The notes: a model not told the origin generated them from the letters alone. Positions 8,724-17,886 are shown, counted from the first letter of the stretch. The stretch: 64,000 nt of DNA from Prauserella flavalba (GCF_003202235.1 NZ_MASU01000006.1:310001-374000), one strand, 5' to 3'. Numbers and translations are program-made.

Positions 8724-8793
8724 CCGAGCAGCTGTGCCCGGTCGGCTTCGCCGGTCTGCCGCCCATCATTCTCGGATGACGGGAGCTGTAGTG

Positions 8794-10059
8794 ATGCGAA
8801 CGTCGATCTTGTGGCGGACCGCCCTGTGCCTCAGCGTGACGGCGCTGGTGGCGACCGCCTGTGGCGATGGTGACGGCGGCGGGGGCGGCGGAGACGGCGA
8901 CGGCGGCGGAGGTGACGCCCTCAACCTGGGTTACGTGCTTCCGGAGACCGGCCAGCTCGCCTACCTGGGGCCCCCGCAGATCCAGGCGGCCAAATTCGCC
9001 ATCCGTAACATCAACCAGGCCGGTGGCGTGCTGGGGCAGGACATCCCCGACATCACCGGTTCGGACGAGGGCGGCCAGGAGGCGGTGGCGGTCCAGTCCG
9101 CCGACCGCGTGCTCTCCGCGGGCGTCGACGCGATCATCGGCGCGGCGGCGTCGGGCATGTCGCTGGCCTTCATCGACAGCGTCACGGGCTCGGGCGTGGT
9201 CCAGTGCTCGGGCTCCAACACGGCGCCGACGTTCACCGACTACGAGGACGGCGGCTTCTACTTCCGCACCGCGCCCAGCGACGCGCTCCAGGGGCCCGTG
9301 CTGAGCAAGGTGATCAGGGAGGACGGGCACAACCGCGTCGCGCTCGTCGCACGTGCCGACGACTACGGGCGTGGCCTGATGGAGTCCACGAAGCGCGCAC
9401 TCGAGGCGGCGGGCGCGCGGGTGGTGCTCTCGCAGACCTATGACCCTGAGGCGACCAACTTCCAGCAGCTCGTGCAGCAGGTCAAGAACTCGAACCCGGA
9501 CGCGGCCGGCGTGATCGCGTTCGAGGAGGGCACCCAGATCCTGCAGGCCATGATCGAGGCCGGCGTCGGCCCGAGGCAGATCGGCGTCTACGGAGCCGAC
9601 GGCCTGCGCAGCGAGGAGCTGGCGAGCCTGGTCTCCCCGAACGACCCCGCCGTGCTCAACGGCATGAAGGGCACCGCGCCCGCGTCGGCGGAGAACCAGC
9701 AGTTCGTGTCGCAGCTCAGGAAGTTCGCGCCCGACCTGCGTGAGCTGCAGTTCGCGCCCCAGGTGTACGACTGCGTGAACATCATCGCGCTGGCCGCGCA
9801 GCAGGCGAACTCCAGCGATCCCGCCGACTTCGCGCCGGAGATCAACGGCGTGACCAAGGACGGCGAGAAGTGCACGTCGTTCCAGCAGTGCAAGAACCTG
9901 GTCGAGCAGGGTTCGAACATCGACTACGACGGCGTGAGCGGCCCGCTCGACTTCATCGAACAGGGTGAGCCGGGACAGGCCACGATCGAGGTCTACGCCT
10001 ACGACCAGTCCGGCAAGCTCCGCACCGTCCGCACCGAAGTGAGCACCGGCGAAGGCTGA
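8794..10059 (+). CDS. Branched-chain amino acid-type ABC transporter substrate-binding lipoprotein
   Basis: Extracytoplasmic receptor (Peripla_BP_6/LivK class), 421 aa. The signal peptide ends in VATAC with Cys23 as lipidation site, followed by a low-complexity Gly/Asp linker (about residues 24-41) that probably spaces the domain from the membrane. The ligand domain begins LNLGYVLPETGQLAYLGPP and contains four Cys that may form disulfides. ATG 8794 is 8 nt after GGGAG; GTG 8791 is also in frame. The permease and ATPase genes are convergent downstream, so the receptor is expressed separately. The substrate may be amino acids, short amides or aromatic acids and cannot be fixed from sequence. 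Confidence 0.88.
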   Translation: MRTSILWRTALCLSVTALVATACGDGDGGGGGGDGDGGGGDALNLGYVLPETGQLAYLGPPQIQAAKFAIRNINQAGGVLGQDIPDITGSDEGGQEAVAVQSADRVLSAGVDAIIGAAASGMSLAFIDSVTGSGVVQCSGSNTAPTFTDYEDGGFYFRTAPSDALQGPVLSKVIREDGHNRVALVARADDYGRGLMESTKRALEAAGARVVLSQTYDPEATNFQQLVQQVKNSNPDAAGVIAFEEGTQILQAMIEAGVGPRQIGVYGADGLRSEELASLVSPNDPAVLNGMKGTAPASAENQQFVSQLRKFAPDLRELQFAPQVYDCVNIIALAAQQANSSDPADFAPEINGVTKDGEKCTSFQQCKNLVEQGSNIDYDGVSGPLDFIEQGEPGQATIEVYAYDQSGKLRTVRTEVSTGEG

Positions 10060-10069
10060 CCCACCGGCC

Positions 10070-10116
10070 CCCAAGGCCACCTTTGTTGCGCTCAACGCAA
10101 CAAAGGTGGCCTTGGG
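10070..10116. repeat. Dispersed palindromic repeat, T-rich subtype (family A); probable bidirectional terminator
   Basis: Perfect 21-bp stem with arms 10070-10090 and 10096-10116, core AAGGCCACCTTTGTTGCG and loop CTCAA. It lies exactly between the convergent binding-protein gene and livF. A near-identical element occurs at 33475-33525. Confidence 0.85.
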
Positions 10117-10131
10117 AGCGTTCGGGCAGGC

Positions 10132-10872
10132 TCAGCGGGCGCGGGCGAGGGTGCCCAGGTAGAGCTCGATCACCTTCTCGTCGTGCAGGAGTTCCAAGCC
10201 GGTGCCGGTGTAGGCGTTGGTGCCCTGGTCGAGGACGTAGCCGCGGTCGCAGATCTGCAGGCAGCGGCGGGCGTTCTGCTCCACCATCAGGATCGCCACG
10301 CCCGTCGCGTTGATCTCCCTGACCCGCTCGAACACCTGGTCCTGGAAGCGCGGCGACAGGCCGGCCGACGGCTCGTCCAGCAGCAGCACGTCGGGTTCCA
10401 TCATCAGCGCCCTGCCCATGCTGAGCATCTGCCGCTCCCCGCCGGACATGGAGCTGGCCTTCTGGTTCCTGCGCTGCGCGAGCACGGGGAACAGCTCCTG
10501 CACCGCCTCGGCCCGCCGCGTGAACTCCTTCGGCTGCAGGTAGGTGCCCATGCGCAGGTTCTCCTCGACGGTGAGGGTCGGGAAGACGTTCTGCCGCTGC
10601 GGCACGTACCCGATGCCCTTCGCGACGAGCTTGTGCGCGGGCTCATTGGTCACGTCCCGGCCCCGGAACGTCACCCGCCCCGTGCGCACCCGCAGCAGGC
10701 CGAACATCGCCTTCACGAGGGTGGACTTCCCGGCGCCGTTCGGCCCGATCACGCCCACGAGCTCGCCCTCGTTCAGCAGCAGCCCGCAGCCGGCCAGCAC
10801 GTCGACACCCCGCACGTAGCCCGCGAAGATCCGCTCCGCGACGAGGAGCGCGGGCTCGTCCAGCTCATCCAT
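10132..10872 (-). CDS. livF: Branched-chain amino acid-type ABC transporter ATP-binding protein LivF
   Basis: Cytoplasmic ATPase of the Liv-type importer, 246 aa. Walker A GPNGAGKST near residue 43, signature MSGGERQML near 143, and Walker B LLLDEPSAG near 164 are intact, as is the switch His region (MVEQNARR, with Gln-Asn as usual in LivF). The ATG lies 8 nt inside the end of livG, so the two genes overlap. Confidence 0.92.
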   Translation of the reverse strand: MDELDEPALLVAERIFAGYVRGVDVLAGCGLLLNEGELVGVIGPNGAGKSTLVKAMFGLLRVRTGRVTFRGRDVTNEPAHKLVAKGIGYVPQRQNVFPTLTVEENLRMGTYLQPKEFTRRAEAVQELFPVLAQRRNQKASSMSGGERQMLSMGRALMMEPDVLLLDEPSAGLSPRFQDQVFERVREINATGVAILMVEQNARRCLQICDRGYVLDQGTNAYTGTGLELLHDEKVIELYLGTLARAR

Positions 10873-11704
10873 CGTCGTACTCCGTTCCCGGTTCGTCGTG
10901 GTGCCTGCCGAGGTAGGCGTCGATCACGGCCGGGTTCTGCGCCACCGCCCTCGGCGGACCCTCGGCGACGACCTCACCCTCGGCCATGCACACCACCCAG
11001 TCGCTGATGCCCATCACCACGTCCATGTCGTGCTCCACGAAGCACACCGTCATGCCCTCGTCGCGCAGATCCGTGATGTGCGAGAGCAGCGACTGCGTCA
11101 GCGCGGGGTTCACGCCGGCCATCGGCTCGTCGAGCAGCACCATCGTCGGCCGCACCATCAGCGCCCTCGCCATCTCGAGCAGCTTGCGCTGCCCGCCGGA
11201 GAGCGTGCCCGCGTACTCGTCGCGCATGTGCGCCAGCCGGAACCGTTCGAGCAGCTCGTCCGCGCGCTGTTCGATCGCCCGTTCCTGACCGAGCCACAGC
11301 GGCGGCAGCAGCCCCGCGACCAGCCGCTCACCCCGTTGCCCCGTGGCGGCGAGCTTCATGTTCTCCAGCACCGACAGGCGCCCGAGAGTCTTGGTGAGCT
11401 GGAAGGTGCGCACGAGCCCCCTGCGCGCCAGCCGGTGCGCCGACCTGCCGGTGACCGGCGCGCCGTCGAACGTCCAACGCCCCGCGTCGGCGCGGTCGAA
11501 GCCGCTGAGCACGTTGAACAGGGTGCTCTTGCCCGCACCGTTGGGGCCGATGAGCGCGGTGATGGCGCCGCGCTGGATCTCCAGGTGCTCGACGTGCACG
11601 GCGACGAGCCCGCCGAACGCTCTCGTGACGCCGTCGACCACGAGCAGCGGGTCGGGTTTCGGCACTCCCGGATCGGCGGTGAGGCCTGCGAGGTCAGCGT
11701 GCAT
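10865..11704 (-). CDS. livG: Branched-chain amino acid-type ABC transporter ATP-binding protein LivG
   Basis: Second ATPase of the importer, 279 aa. Walker A GPNGAGKST near residue 56, signature LSGGQRKLLE, Walker B VLLDEPMAGVNP and the H-switch FVEHDMDVV are present in order. The C-terminal BCA_ABC_TP_C-type tail (NPAVIDAYLG) is typical of LivG. The ATG start overlaps the end of livM by 11 nt, within the livH-livM-livG-livF operon. Confidence 0.92.
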   Translation of the reverse strand: MHADLAGLTADPGVPKPDPLLVVDGVTRAFGGLVAVHVEHLEIQRGAITALIGPNGAGKSTLFNVLSGFDRADAGRWTFDGAPVTGRSAHRLARRGLVRTFQLTKTLGRLSVLENMKLAATGQRGERLVAGLLPPLWLGQERAIEQRADELLERFRLAHMRDEYAGTLSGGQRKLLEMARALMVRPTMVLLDEPMAGVNPALTQSLLSHITDLRDEGMTVCFVEHDMDVVMGISDWVVCMAEGEVVAEGPPRAVAQNPAVIDAYLGRHHDEPGTEYDDG

Positions 11705-12686
11705 CGAGCAGCATCTCCTTCCTGCTGCCGAGCAGCCCCTGCGGGCGGAAGATCATGAGCAGCACCAGCCCGAGCCCCACAAGTGCGAAGCGCACGGCGC
11801 CGACCTCGGGTGCGCTGATCACGCTCGGCGAGACGTACCCGGCGCCGATCGCCTCGCGCAGGGCGCTGTCGAAGAAAGTCAGGATCGCCCAGAACAGGAT
11901 CGAGCCCACGATCGGCCCGAGCACCCGGCCCGCCCCGCCGAGCACGACGATCGTGTACAGGAAGAACGTCACGACGGGGTCGTAGCTGTCCGGGTTCACC
12001 GACTGGTTCTGGATCGCGAGCATCATGCCGGCCATCGAGCCGATCACGCCGCCGAGCACGAGGCTCTGCATCTTGTACGCGTACACGCTCTTGCCGAGGC
12101 TGCGCACGGCGTCCTCGTCCTCGCGGATCGCGCGGATCACCCGGCCCCAGGGGCTGTGCACGAGCAGTGCGATCACCACTGCCGCGAGCAGCACCATCGC
12201 CCACGCCACGGCGAGCGCCCACAGGTCCAGCGACGTGTACCGCACGAGCCAGAACCCGTACGTGTCGCGGGGAATCGGGCTGACGTCGTAGAACTCGACG
12301 GCGAAGCGCTGGAGGCCGAACACGCCGCCCGTCACCGGTTCCGCCCAGCTGGACCGGTAGAACAGGCGCAGGATCTCCCCGGCCGCGATCGTCGCGATCG
12401 CGAGGTATTCCGCGCGCAGGCGCAGGGTCGGCAGGCCGAGCAGCAGTGCCAGCACCACCGACGAGCCGAGTCCGATGAGGACACCCACCCACAGCGGAAG
12501 GTCGTAGGTGGAGACGGAGGCCGCGACGCCGTACGCGCCGACGAGCATGAACGCGACCTGACCGAAGTTCAGCAGGCCCGTGTAGCCGAAGTGCAGGTTG
12601 AGGCCGATCGCGGCGAGCGCGTACACGGCGGCGACCGGGCCGATCCCGGAGCGGATCGCGTCGGAGACGATGACTGCCCAGTCCAT
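11694..12686 (-). CDS. livM: Branched-chain amino acid-type ABC transporter permease LivM
   Basis: Integral membrane permease, 330 aa, with about 10 hydrophobic segments. The LivM-type GYTGLLNFGQVAFMLVGAYG block lies near residue 35 and the cytoplasmic coupling segment WGRVIRAIREDEDAVRSLGK near 175. It follows livH after a 10-nt gap and partners with it as a heterodimer. Confidence 0.92.
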   Translation of the reverse strand: MDWAVIVSDAIRSGIGPVAAVYALAAIGLNLHFGYTGLLNFGQVAFMLVGAYGVAASVSTYDLPLWVGVLIGLGSSVVLALLLGLPTLRLRAEYLAIATIAAGEILRLFYRSSWAEPVTGGVFGLQRFAVEFYDVSPIPRDTYGFWLVRYTSLDLWALAVAWAMVLLAAVVIALLVHSPWGRVIRAIREDEDAVRSLGKSVYAYKMQSLVLGGVIGSMAGMMLAIQNQSVNPDSYDPVVTFFLYTIVVLGGAGRVLGPIVGSILFWAILTFFDSALREAIGAGYVSPSVISAPEVGAVRFALVGLGLVLLMIFRPQGLLGSRKEMLLDAR

Positions 12687-12696
12687 TGTGTACCGC

Positions 12697-13659
12697 CTAG
12701 CCCACGCGTTCCCGCTGGCCGAGGATGCCCTGCGGGCGGATCAACAGCACCACGATCAGCGCCAGCAGCGCCCACGCGTTCTGCAGGTCGATCGGGAACC
12801 ACAGACTCGACATCTGCGCGACGATGCCGATCACGAAGCTGCCGACCATCGCCCCGTAGGCGGAGCCGAGCCCGCCGAGGATGATGCCGGCGAACATGAG
12901 CAGCAACAGCCGGAATCCCATGTCCCACGTGATGATCTCGGTCAGCCCGTAGAACACCCCGCCGAGCGCGGCGAGCCCGCCGCCGAGGACCCACACGATC
13001 AGCACGACCCGGTTGACGTCGATGCCGGAGGCCTCGGCGAGGTCGGGGTTGCTCGACAGCGCGCGGATCGCGGTGCCTGTGCGCGTGCGCTGGAGCAGGA
13101 ACGCGACACCGAGCAGCACCAGCACCGACAGCGCGATGATGATCAGATCGCGCGGGGTGATCCCGATCGGCCCGAGGTCCAGCGCCTGCTGGATGTCGTA
13201 CTCCCGGTACGACTGTGGGCGCGTACCGAAGAACACGAGCACGATGTGCCGCAACAACAGCGACAGCCCGATCGTGATGATGAACAGATTGATGAGGCCG
13301 ACGCCGCGCTTGCGCAACGGCCGCCACATTCCTCTCTCGATGAGCCCACCGAGCAGTGCGCCGATGACGATCGCGACGGCGGCGGACGGGATCAGGTGCC
13401 AGCCGGGCCCCGCCGCGCCGACGTTGAGGAAGAAGGCGACGACGGCGCCGATGGTCACCAGCTCACCGTGCGCGAAGTTGATCAGGTGCGTGGTGCCGAA
13501 GATCAGGGAGAGGCCCACCGCGGTGATCGCGATGATGGCCCCGAACTGGATGCCGTCGACCAGCGCCTGCAGCGCGCGATCCAGGAAGCCCGGGCCCTGC
13601 GGCACCTCGTCGCCCTGAGCCAAAGCCGTTGCGAGTACCAAATGAACACGCACAGTCAC
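12697..13659 (-). CDS. livH: Branched-chain amino acid-type ABC transporter permease LivH
   Basis: Integral membrane permease, about 320 aa, first gene of livHMGF. The family block LIFGTTHLINFAHGELVTIGA and the coupling loop RTRTGTAIRALSSNPDLAEASGI are present, with roughly eight further membrane spans. GTG 13659 is taken as start because it follows a GTGAGG ribosome site; GTG 13653 or a start at 13704 are alternatives. The N-terminal 30 residues before the first LivH helix are poorly conserved in type, so the exact start is uncertain. Confidence 0.85.
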   Translation of the reverse strand: MTVRVHLVLATALAQGDEVPQGPGFLDRALQALVDGIQFGAIIAITAVGLSLIFGTTHLINFAHGELVTIGAVVAFFLNVGAAGPGWHLIPSAAVAIVIGALLGGLIERGMWRPLRKRGVGLINLFIITIGLSLLLRHIVLVFFGTRPQSYREYDIQQALDLGPIGITPRDLIIIALSVLVLLGVAFLLQRTRTGTAIRALSSNPDLAEASGIDVNRVVLIVWVLGGGLAALGGVFYGLTEIITWDMGFRLLLLMFAGIILGGLGSAYGAMVGSFVIGIVAQMSSLWFPIDLQNAWALLALIVVLLIRPQGILGQRERVG

Positions 13660-13819
13660 CTCACGTGCGGGCTCGATCCTGGGATCAATCAGTGTAAGTC
13701 GCACGTACGGCTGAGAAACCTCAATGTGCGCGATTGTTACGCGACGGGGGCGTCACCATGAGTACGCGCGGCCCGCGGGGCGTCATAACGGGGTGGCCCG
13801 TTCGTCTGAGTAGGTAGGC

Positions 13820-13833
13820 CGTTCGGCCGAACG
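13820..13833. promoter_or_regulatory. Palindrome upstream of a small gene
   Basis: Perfect 14-bp palindrome CGTTCGGCCGAACG, ending 17 nt before the ATG of the 83-aa gene. The position fits an operator or leader hairpin; the regulator is unknown. Confidence 0.35.
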
Positions 13834-13850
13834 AGAGAAGGTGGCGTTCC

Positions 13851-14102
13851 ATGAACGAGCAGACGGGCGCGATGGTGGCGGCGCTGGCCGCACTCGGCAA
13901 CGACCTTCCCGGCGTCATCGAGGGGCTGCGTGCCGGAACGCTCGAAGTGTCCGGCCAGCACGAGTTCGCGGCCCTGCTGATCGAGCTCGGCGAACAGCTC
14001 GACGACCACGCCGACGACCAGGCGAGAGCGGGCAACGGTCATTACGGCGGTTACGGGTTCAGCTACGGCGAGAGCGCGCCGCGCGACATCGACGATCTCT
14101 GA
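13851..14102 (+). CDS. Small acidic protein, unknown function
   Basis: 83-aa soluble protein with no recognised family. The first 60 residues look helical (MVAALAALGNDLPGVIEGLR; FAALLIELGEQLDDHADDQ). The tail is Gly/Tyr-rich (GHYGGYGFSYGES) and ends acidic. ATG start follows a GAGAGAAGG ribosome site. It precedes a DUF985 cupin gene by 36 nt and may share its transcript. Confidence 0.6.
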   Translation: MNEQTGAMVAALAALGNDLPGVIEGLRAGTLEVSGQHEFAALLIELGEQLDDHADDQARAGNGHYGGYGFSYGESAPRDIDDL

Positions 14103-14138
14103 CCGGCTTTCCCGCGCGGAGTGCCGCAGGATGGGGCC

Positions 14139-14651
14139 ATGACCGACATCGATGCCGACGCCGTGATCGCGAAGCTGGGCCTGCGGCCCCTGCCCGTGGA
14201 AGGCGGACTGTTCGTCCAGACCTGGCGCAGCGACGACGAGCCCGCGCCGGCGGGGACGGCGACCTACGCGGCGTTCACGCGCGACCCGGACTCGTTCTCG
14301 GCCATGCACCGTCTCGCCGCCGACGAGATCTGGCACTTCTATCTCGGCGATCCGGTGGACCTGCTGATCCTGCACCCAAACGGCACGCATTCCACGCCCA
14401 GGCTCGGGTCCGATGTGCTCGGTGGCGAGCATCCGCAGCTCACGGTGCCCGCCGGGCACTGGTTCGGCGCGTCGCTGGCCCCCGGCGGCACGTTCGCCCT
14501 CTTCGGCAACACGCTCGCGCCCGGCTTCCACAGTGGACTGTACGAGGGCGGGGAGCGCGACGCGCTCGTGGAGAGCTGGCCGCAGGCCGCCGAGCGGATC
14601 AGGGCGCTCACCCGGCCCGGCGCGGACCTGGTGCTGCCGCCGGGGTTGTGA
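14139..14651 (+). CDS. Cupin family protein, DUF985
   Basis: 170-aa small cupin of the DUF985 family, function unassigned. Family-typical features are an N-terminal LGLRPLPVEGGLFVQTWRS, a central FSAMHRLAADEIWHFYLGDPV containing the metal-site His and Glu, and a late WFGASLAPGGTFALFGNTLAPGF strand pair. ATG 14139 gives MTDIDAD and is preferred over a start 18 nt upstream. It ends 6 nt from the convergent tetR-type gene. Confidence 0.75.
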   Translation: MTDIDADAVIAKLGLRPLPVEGGLFVQTWRSDDEPAPAGTATYAAFTRDPDSFSAMHRLAADEIWHFYLGDPVDLLILHPNGTHSTPRLGSDVLGGEHPQLTVPAGHWFGASLAPGGTFALFGNTLAPGFHSGLYEGGERDALVESWPQAAERIRALTRPGADLVLPPGL

Positions 14652-14657
14652 TCGCGT

Positions 14658-15422
14658 TCAGCCCCGCTTGCCCTCGATGAGCGCGCCGATGCCGTCGAGC
14701 ACGCGGCGCAACCCGAACTCGAAGGCGCGCGAGGGGTCCGACGCGGCCTGGTACTCGGCGCCGACCTCGCCACCGACCTCGGCGGCGGTCGGGTACTTCC
14801 CGGGGTCGAAGACCTTGTCCAGCAGCGGCGCGTACTCCTCCCACCACTCGAGGTCGGTCCGCCCTGTCTGCTGCCCGGCCTGTGCCGCCTCGACGGCGTT
14901 GCGCGCGGCGCCGTGCGTGTAGTCGGTGATGAGCGTGACGACGAGGTCCATCTCCACGGACGTGAGCCCGAGGCCCGCGACCGCGCGTAGCTCGTAGTCG
15001 TACTTGGCGATCATGTTCGGGCCGAGCACCGGCCTGCTGCTGGACACCTGGAGCAGCCAGGGATGGCGCAGGCTGAGGTTCCAGTTCTGCCGGGCGACGT
15101 GTTCGAGGCGGGCCCGCCAGCCGTCCGGCAGCTCGGCCGATATGTCGACCTCGCCGACGACGCGGTCCACGAGCAGGTCGATCAGTTCCGCCTTGCCCGG
15201 CACGTATCCGTACAGCGACATGGCGGTGACGCCGAGATCCGAGGCGACCCGGCGCATCGACACCGCGGCCAGCCCCTCGGCGTCGGCGATGGCGAGCGCC
15301 GAGGCCACGACGTCGTCGAGTGTGAAGCGGGGCTTGGGGCCGCGCCGCGGCCGGTCCTCCTGGATGCCCCACAGCAGCTCCAGGCTGCGCTTCGGGTCGC
15401 CTCCGCCGCCGTACACCGTCAC
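14658..15422 (-). CDS. TetR family repressor of the adjacent ABC exporter
   Basis: 254-aa regulator with an N-terminal helix-turn-helix (about residues 33-80; VASDLGVTAMSLYGYVPGKAEL is the recognition region) and a TetR_C_1-type tetracycline-repressor-like ligand domain. It is divergent from a DrrAB-like exporter, and two palindromes that fit TetR operators lie between them. The start is GTG 15422. By analogy with such pairs, a ligand exported by the ABC pump would relieve repression (inference). Confidence 0.85.
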   Translation of the reverse strand: MTVYGGGGDPKRSLELLWGIQEDRPRRGPKPRFTLDDVVASALAIADAEGLAAVSMRRVASDLGVTAMSLYGYVPGKAELIDLLVDRVVGEVDISAELPDGWRARLEHVARQNWNLSLRHPWLLQVSSSRPVLGPNMIAKYDYELRAVAGLGLTSVEMDLVVTLITDYTHGAARNAVEAAQAGQQTGRTDLEWWEEYAPLLDKVFDPGKYPTAAEVGGEVGAEYQAASDPSRAFEFGLRRVLDGIGALIEGKRG

Positions 15423-15435
15423 GGTTGAAAACTCC

Positions 15436-15446
15436 CTACGCCGTAG
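15436..15446. promoter_or_regulatory. TetR operator half-site pair, proximal to tetR
   Basis: CTACG-C-CGTAG, a perfect short palindrome sharing its core with the longer element at 15469-15483, 14 nt upstream of the repressor start. Likely autoregulation. Confidence 0.6.
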
Positions 15447-15468
15447 AGTATTGTCCTCCCGCTCATCA

Positions 15469-15483
15469 CTCTACGCTGTAGAG
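15469..15483. promoter_or_regulatory. TetR operator proximal to the ABC exporter operon
   Basis: Perfect inverted repeat CTCTAC-GCT-GTAGAG, 23 nt ahead of the ATPase ATG and overlapping its expected promoter and leader. The core matches 15436-15446, supporting one repressor for both directions. Confidence 0.7.
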
Positions 15484-15505
15484 AGTTCGGAGAGGATCCC
15501 TGAAG

Positions 15506-16465
15506 ATGCCTGCCGAGGAACCGGCCGTCCTGGCCGAGAACCTGCGCAAACGATACGGCGACACCAGAGCGCTCGACGGCTTCGACCTCACCGTCGCCCC
15601 AGGCACGGTGCACGGCCTGCTCGGCCCCAACGGAGCAGGCAAGACCACCGCCGTGCGCGTGCTCGCCACCCTGCTGCGGCCCGACTCCGGCACCGCGAGG
15701 GTCGCCGGCTTCGACGTGGTCCGCCAGGCCGGGCAAGCGAGGTACCGGCTCGGGCTCGTCGGCCAGCACGCCGCCGTCGACGAGCTGCTCAGCGGGCGGC
15801 AGAACCTGGAGATGTTCGGCAGGCTCTACCACCTGAGCGCCGCCGACGCGCGGCGAAGGGCGGGCGAGCTGCTCGAGCGCTTCCGCCTCGCCGGCACCGG
15901 CGGCAAGCCCGTCACGCAGTACTCCGGCGGCATGCGCAGGCGGCTCGACCTCGCCGCCGGGCTCATTCTCGCCCCGCCCGTGCTGTTCCTCGACGAGCCG
16001 ACCACCGGCCTCGACCCCCGCGCCCGCAACGAGGTGTGGGACGCCGTCCGGCGGCTCGCCGCCTCGGGCACGACCGTGCTGCTGACCACGCAGTACCTGG
16101 AGGAGGCCGACCAGCTCGCCGACCGCGTCTCCGTGATCGACCACGGCAGGGCCATCGCCGAGGGCACCCCGGACGAGCTCAAGCACCGCCTCGGCGCCGA
16201 CCGGATCGATGTCGTGCTGCACTCCCTGGCCGACCTCCCCGCCGCGTCGGCCCTGCTGGCCCGCATCGCCGGGGCGGAGGCCGAGACCGACCCCGACCGG
16301 CGGCTGGTCAGCGTGCCCGTGCGCGACCGCATGGCCGCGCTCGGCGAGCTGGTGCCCGCGCTGGCCTCGGCGGGGATCACGGCGGAGGACGTCGCGCTGC
16401 GCAGGCCCACCCTCGACGAGGTGTTCCTGCACCTCACCGCCGAGCAGAAGGAGGCCGTGGCGTGA
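15506..16465 (+). CDS. DrrA-like ABC transporter ATP-binding protein
   Basis: 319-aa ATPase of a two-component drug or lipid exporter (daunorubicin-resistance class). Walker A GPNGAGKTT lies near residue 38, signature YSGGMRRRLDL near 138, Walker B VLFLDEPTTGLDP near 160. The C-terminal extension of about 95 residues (from DRIDVVLHSL) is the DrrA-CT type domain that contacts the permease. ATG follows a strong GAGAGGAT site. Its stop overlaps the permease start (GTGA). The substrate is unknown. Confidence 0.9.
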   Translation: MPAEEPAVLAENLRKRYGDTRALDGFDLTVAPGTVHGLLGPNGAGKTTAVRVLATLLRPDSGTARVAGFDVVRQAGQARYRLGLVGQHAAVDELLSGRQNLEMFGRLYHLSAADARRRAGELLERFRLAGTGGKPVTQYSGGMRRRLDLAAGLILAPPVLFLDEPTTGLDPRARNEVWDAVRRLAASGTTVLLTTQYLEEADQLADRVSVIDHGRAIAEGTPDELKHRLGADRIDVVLHSLADLPAASALLARIAGAEAETDPDRRLVSVPVRDRMAALGELVPALASAGITAEDVALRRPTLDEVFLHLTAEQKEAVA

Positions 16466-17289
16466 CCATGACCCTCACCGCGCCGTCGCGCTCCCCGCTC
16501 GCGCGGCTGCGCTGGGCGTTCACCGACGGCTGGACCATCACCAGGCGCGACCTGACGCACTGGGCCAACCAGCCCGTGCAGTTCGTGGTGAACCTGCTGT
16601 TCTCCGTGATGGTGCTGCTGATGTTCGGCTTCCTCTTCGGCGGCGCCATGTCCGTGCCGGGAGGGGGCGGCTACCAGGACTTCCTGGTGCCCGGGGTGCT
16701 CGCGCTGACGATGGTGTTCGGCGTCGAGGCCACGTTCACCGCGGTGAGCACCGACGCGCAGCGCGGCGTCACCGACCGCTTCCGCTCCCTGCCGATGGCG
16801 CCGTCGGCGGTGGTGCTCGGCCGCTGCACGGCCGACCTGCTCAACGCGGTGCTGACGCTGGCCGCACTGGTGGTGGCGGGACTGCTCATGGGCTGGCGGT
16901 GGCACAACGGCTTCGCCGCGGCACTCGCCGCGTTCGGGCTGCTGTTGCTGCTCCGGCTGGCGATGCTGTGGCTCGGCATCTACCTCGGGCTCGTGACGCG
17001 AAGCCCGGAAGCCGTGATGGCGCTGCAGATCCTGGTGTGGCCACTGGGTTTCCTGTCGAACGCGTTCGTGGCGCCCTCGACGATGCCAGGCTGGCTCGGC
17101 ACGATCGCGGAGTGGAACCCGCTGTCGGCCACGGCCGCGGCGACGAGAGAGCTGTTCGGCAACCCCGGCTGGGGAGGAGAGGGCTGGCTCGCCCAGCATC
17201 CGCTGCTGCTCGCGCTGCTGTGGCCCGCGGTGCTGACTGCGGTCTTCTGCCCGCTGGCGATCCGCCGCTACCGCAACCTGAGCCGTTAG
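16462..17289 (+). CDS. DrrB-like ABC-2 type exporter permease
   Basis: 275-aa ABC-2 membrane protein with about six hydrophobic spans. Family features include the N-terminal TRRDLTHWANQP segment, the helix FVVNLLFSVMVLLMFGFLFGG and the late LVWPLGFLSNAFVAPSTMPG block typical of DrrB. GTG 16462 overlaps the ATPase stop; ATG 16468 is an alternative two codons in. Together with the ATPase it forms a complete exporter. Confidence 0.9.
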   Translation: MTMTLTAPSRSPLARLRWAFTDGWTITRRDLTHWANQPVQFVVNLLFSVMVLLMFGFLFGGAMSVPGGGGYQDFLVPGVLALTMVFGVEATFTAVSTDAQRGVTDRFRSLPMAPSAVVLGRCTADLLNAVLTLAALVVAGLLMGWRWHNGFAAALAAFGLLLLLRLAMLWLGIYLGLVTRSPEAVMALQILVWPLGFLSNAFVAPSTMPGWLGTIAEWNPLSATAAATRELFGNPGWGGEGWLAQHPLLLALLWPAVLTAVFCPLAIRRYRNLSR

Positions 17290-17325
17290 GCTGCGGGCAC
17301 ACCCGGCTCGCCGTCAGGAGGCCTC

Positions 17326-17886
17326 GTGACCGATCCCGCGGAAGGCATCGCGACCTTCGGGTACGAGCTGGGTGTGCTCAAGCGGATCCGGCGGGCGGGG
17401 TGGTGGCACGCGGGTGTGCGCGACCCCGAGTCCGTCGCCGAGCACACCATGCGTGTCAGCCAGCTCGCCGCGTTGCTGGCCGCCGAGGAAGGCGCCGATC
17501 CCGCGCGCGCCGCGTACCTGGCGCTCTGGCACGACACCCAGGAGACCCGCACCGGCGACCTCCCGCACACCGCGAGGGCCTACCTGGACAAGCCCGATCC
17601 GCAGCGCATCACCGAGGACCAGACCACGCCACTGCCGGACGCCGCGCGGGACAGCGTGCGCGGCGCCGTCGCGGAGTACGAGCGGGCGGCCACACCCGAG
17701 GCCCGCTGTGCGCGGGACGCGGACAAGCTGGAGATGCTGTTGCAGGCGCTGGAGTACCGCGCGGCCGGGGTGGAGCGGGTCGGGGAGTGGGTCGACAGCG
17801 CCACGAACAGTCTCACCACCGGCATCGCCCGACGGGTCGCCGAGGCGGCCCTGCGTACCTCTCCGCTGGCGTGGCGGGACAGCTGA
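17326..17886 (+). CDS. HD-domain phosphohydrolase (YfbR/5'-nucleotidase-like)
   Basis: 186-aa metal-dependent phosphohydrolase. The HD superfamily ligands are visible as the SVAEHTMR His, the paired LWHDTQE His-Asp near residue 69 and a later Asp in CARDADKLEM. This is the pattern of YfbR-like 5'-deoxynucleotidases and related HD proteins. GTG 17326 follows GGAGGCCTC. Likely a nucleotide-pool or house-cleaning role; the substrate cannot be read from sequence. Confidence 0.8.
   Translation: MTDPAEGIATFGYELGVLKRIRRAGWWHAGVRDPESVAEHTMRVSQLAALLAAEEGADPARAAYLALWHDTQETRTGDLPHTARAYLDKPDPQRITEDQTTPLPDAARDSVRGAVAEYERAATPEARCARDADKLEMLLQALEYRAAGVERVGEWVDSATNSLTTGIARRVAEAALRTSPLAWRDS

Noticed and set aside
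11343-12884. Long plus-strand frame antisense to livG and livM
   Set aside because: Shadow of the permease and ATPase genes: His/Arg/Glu-rich repeats without domain structure.
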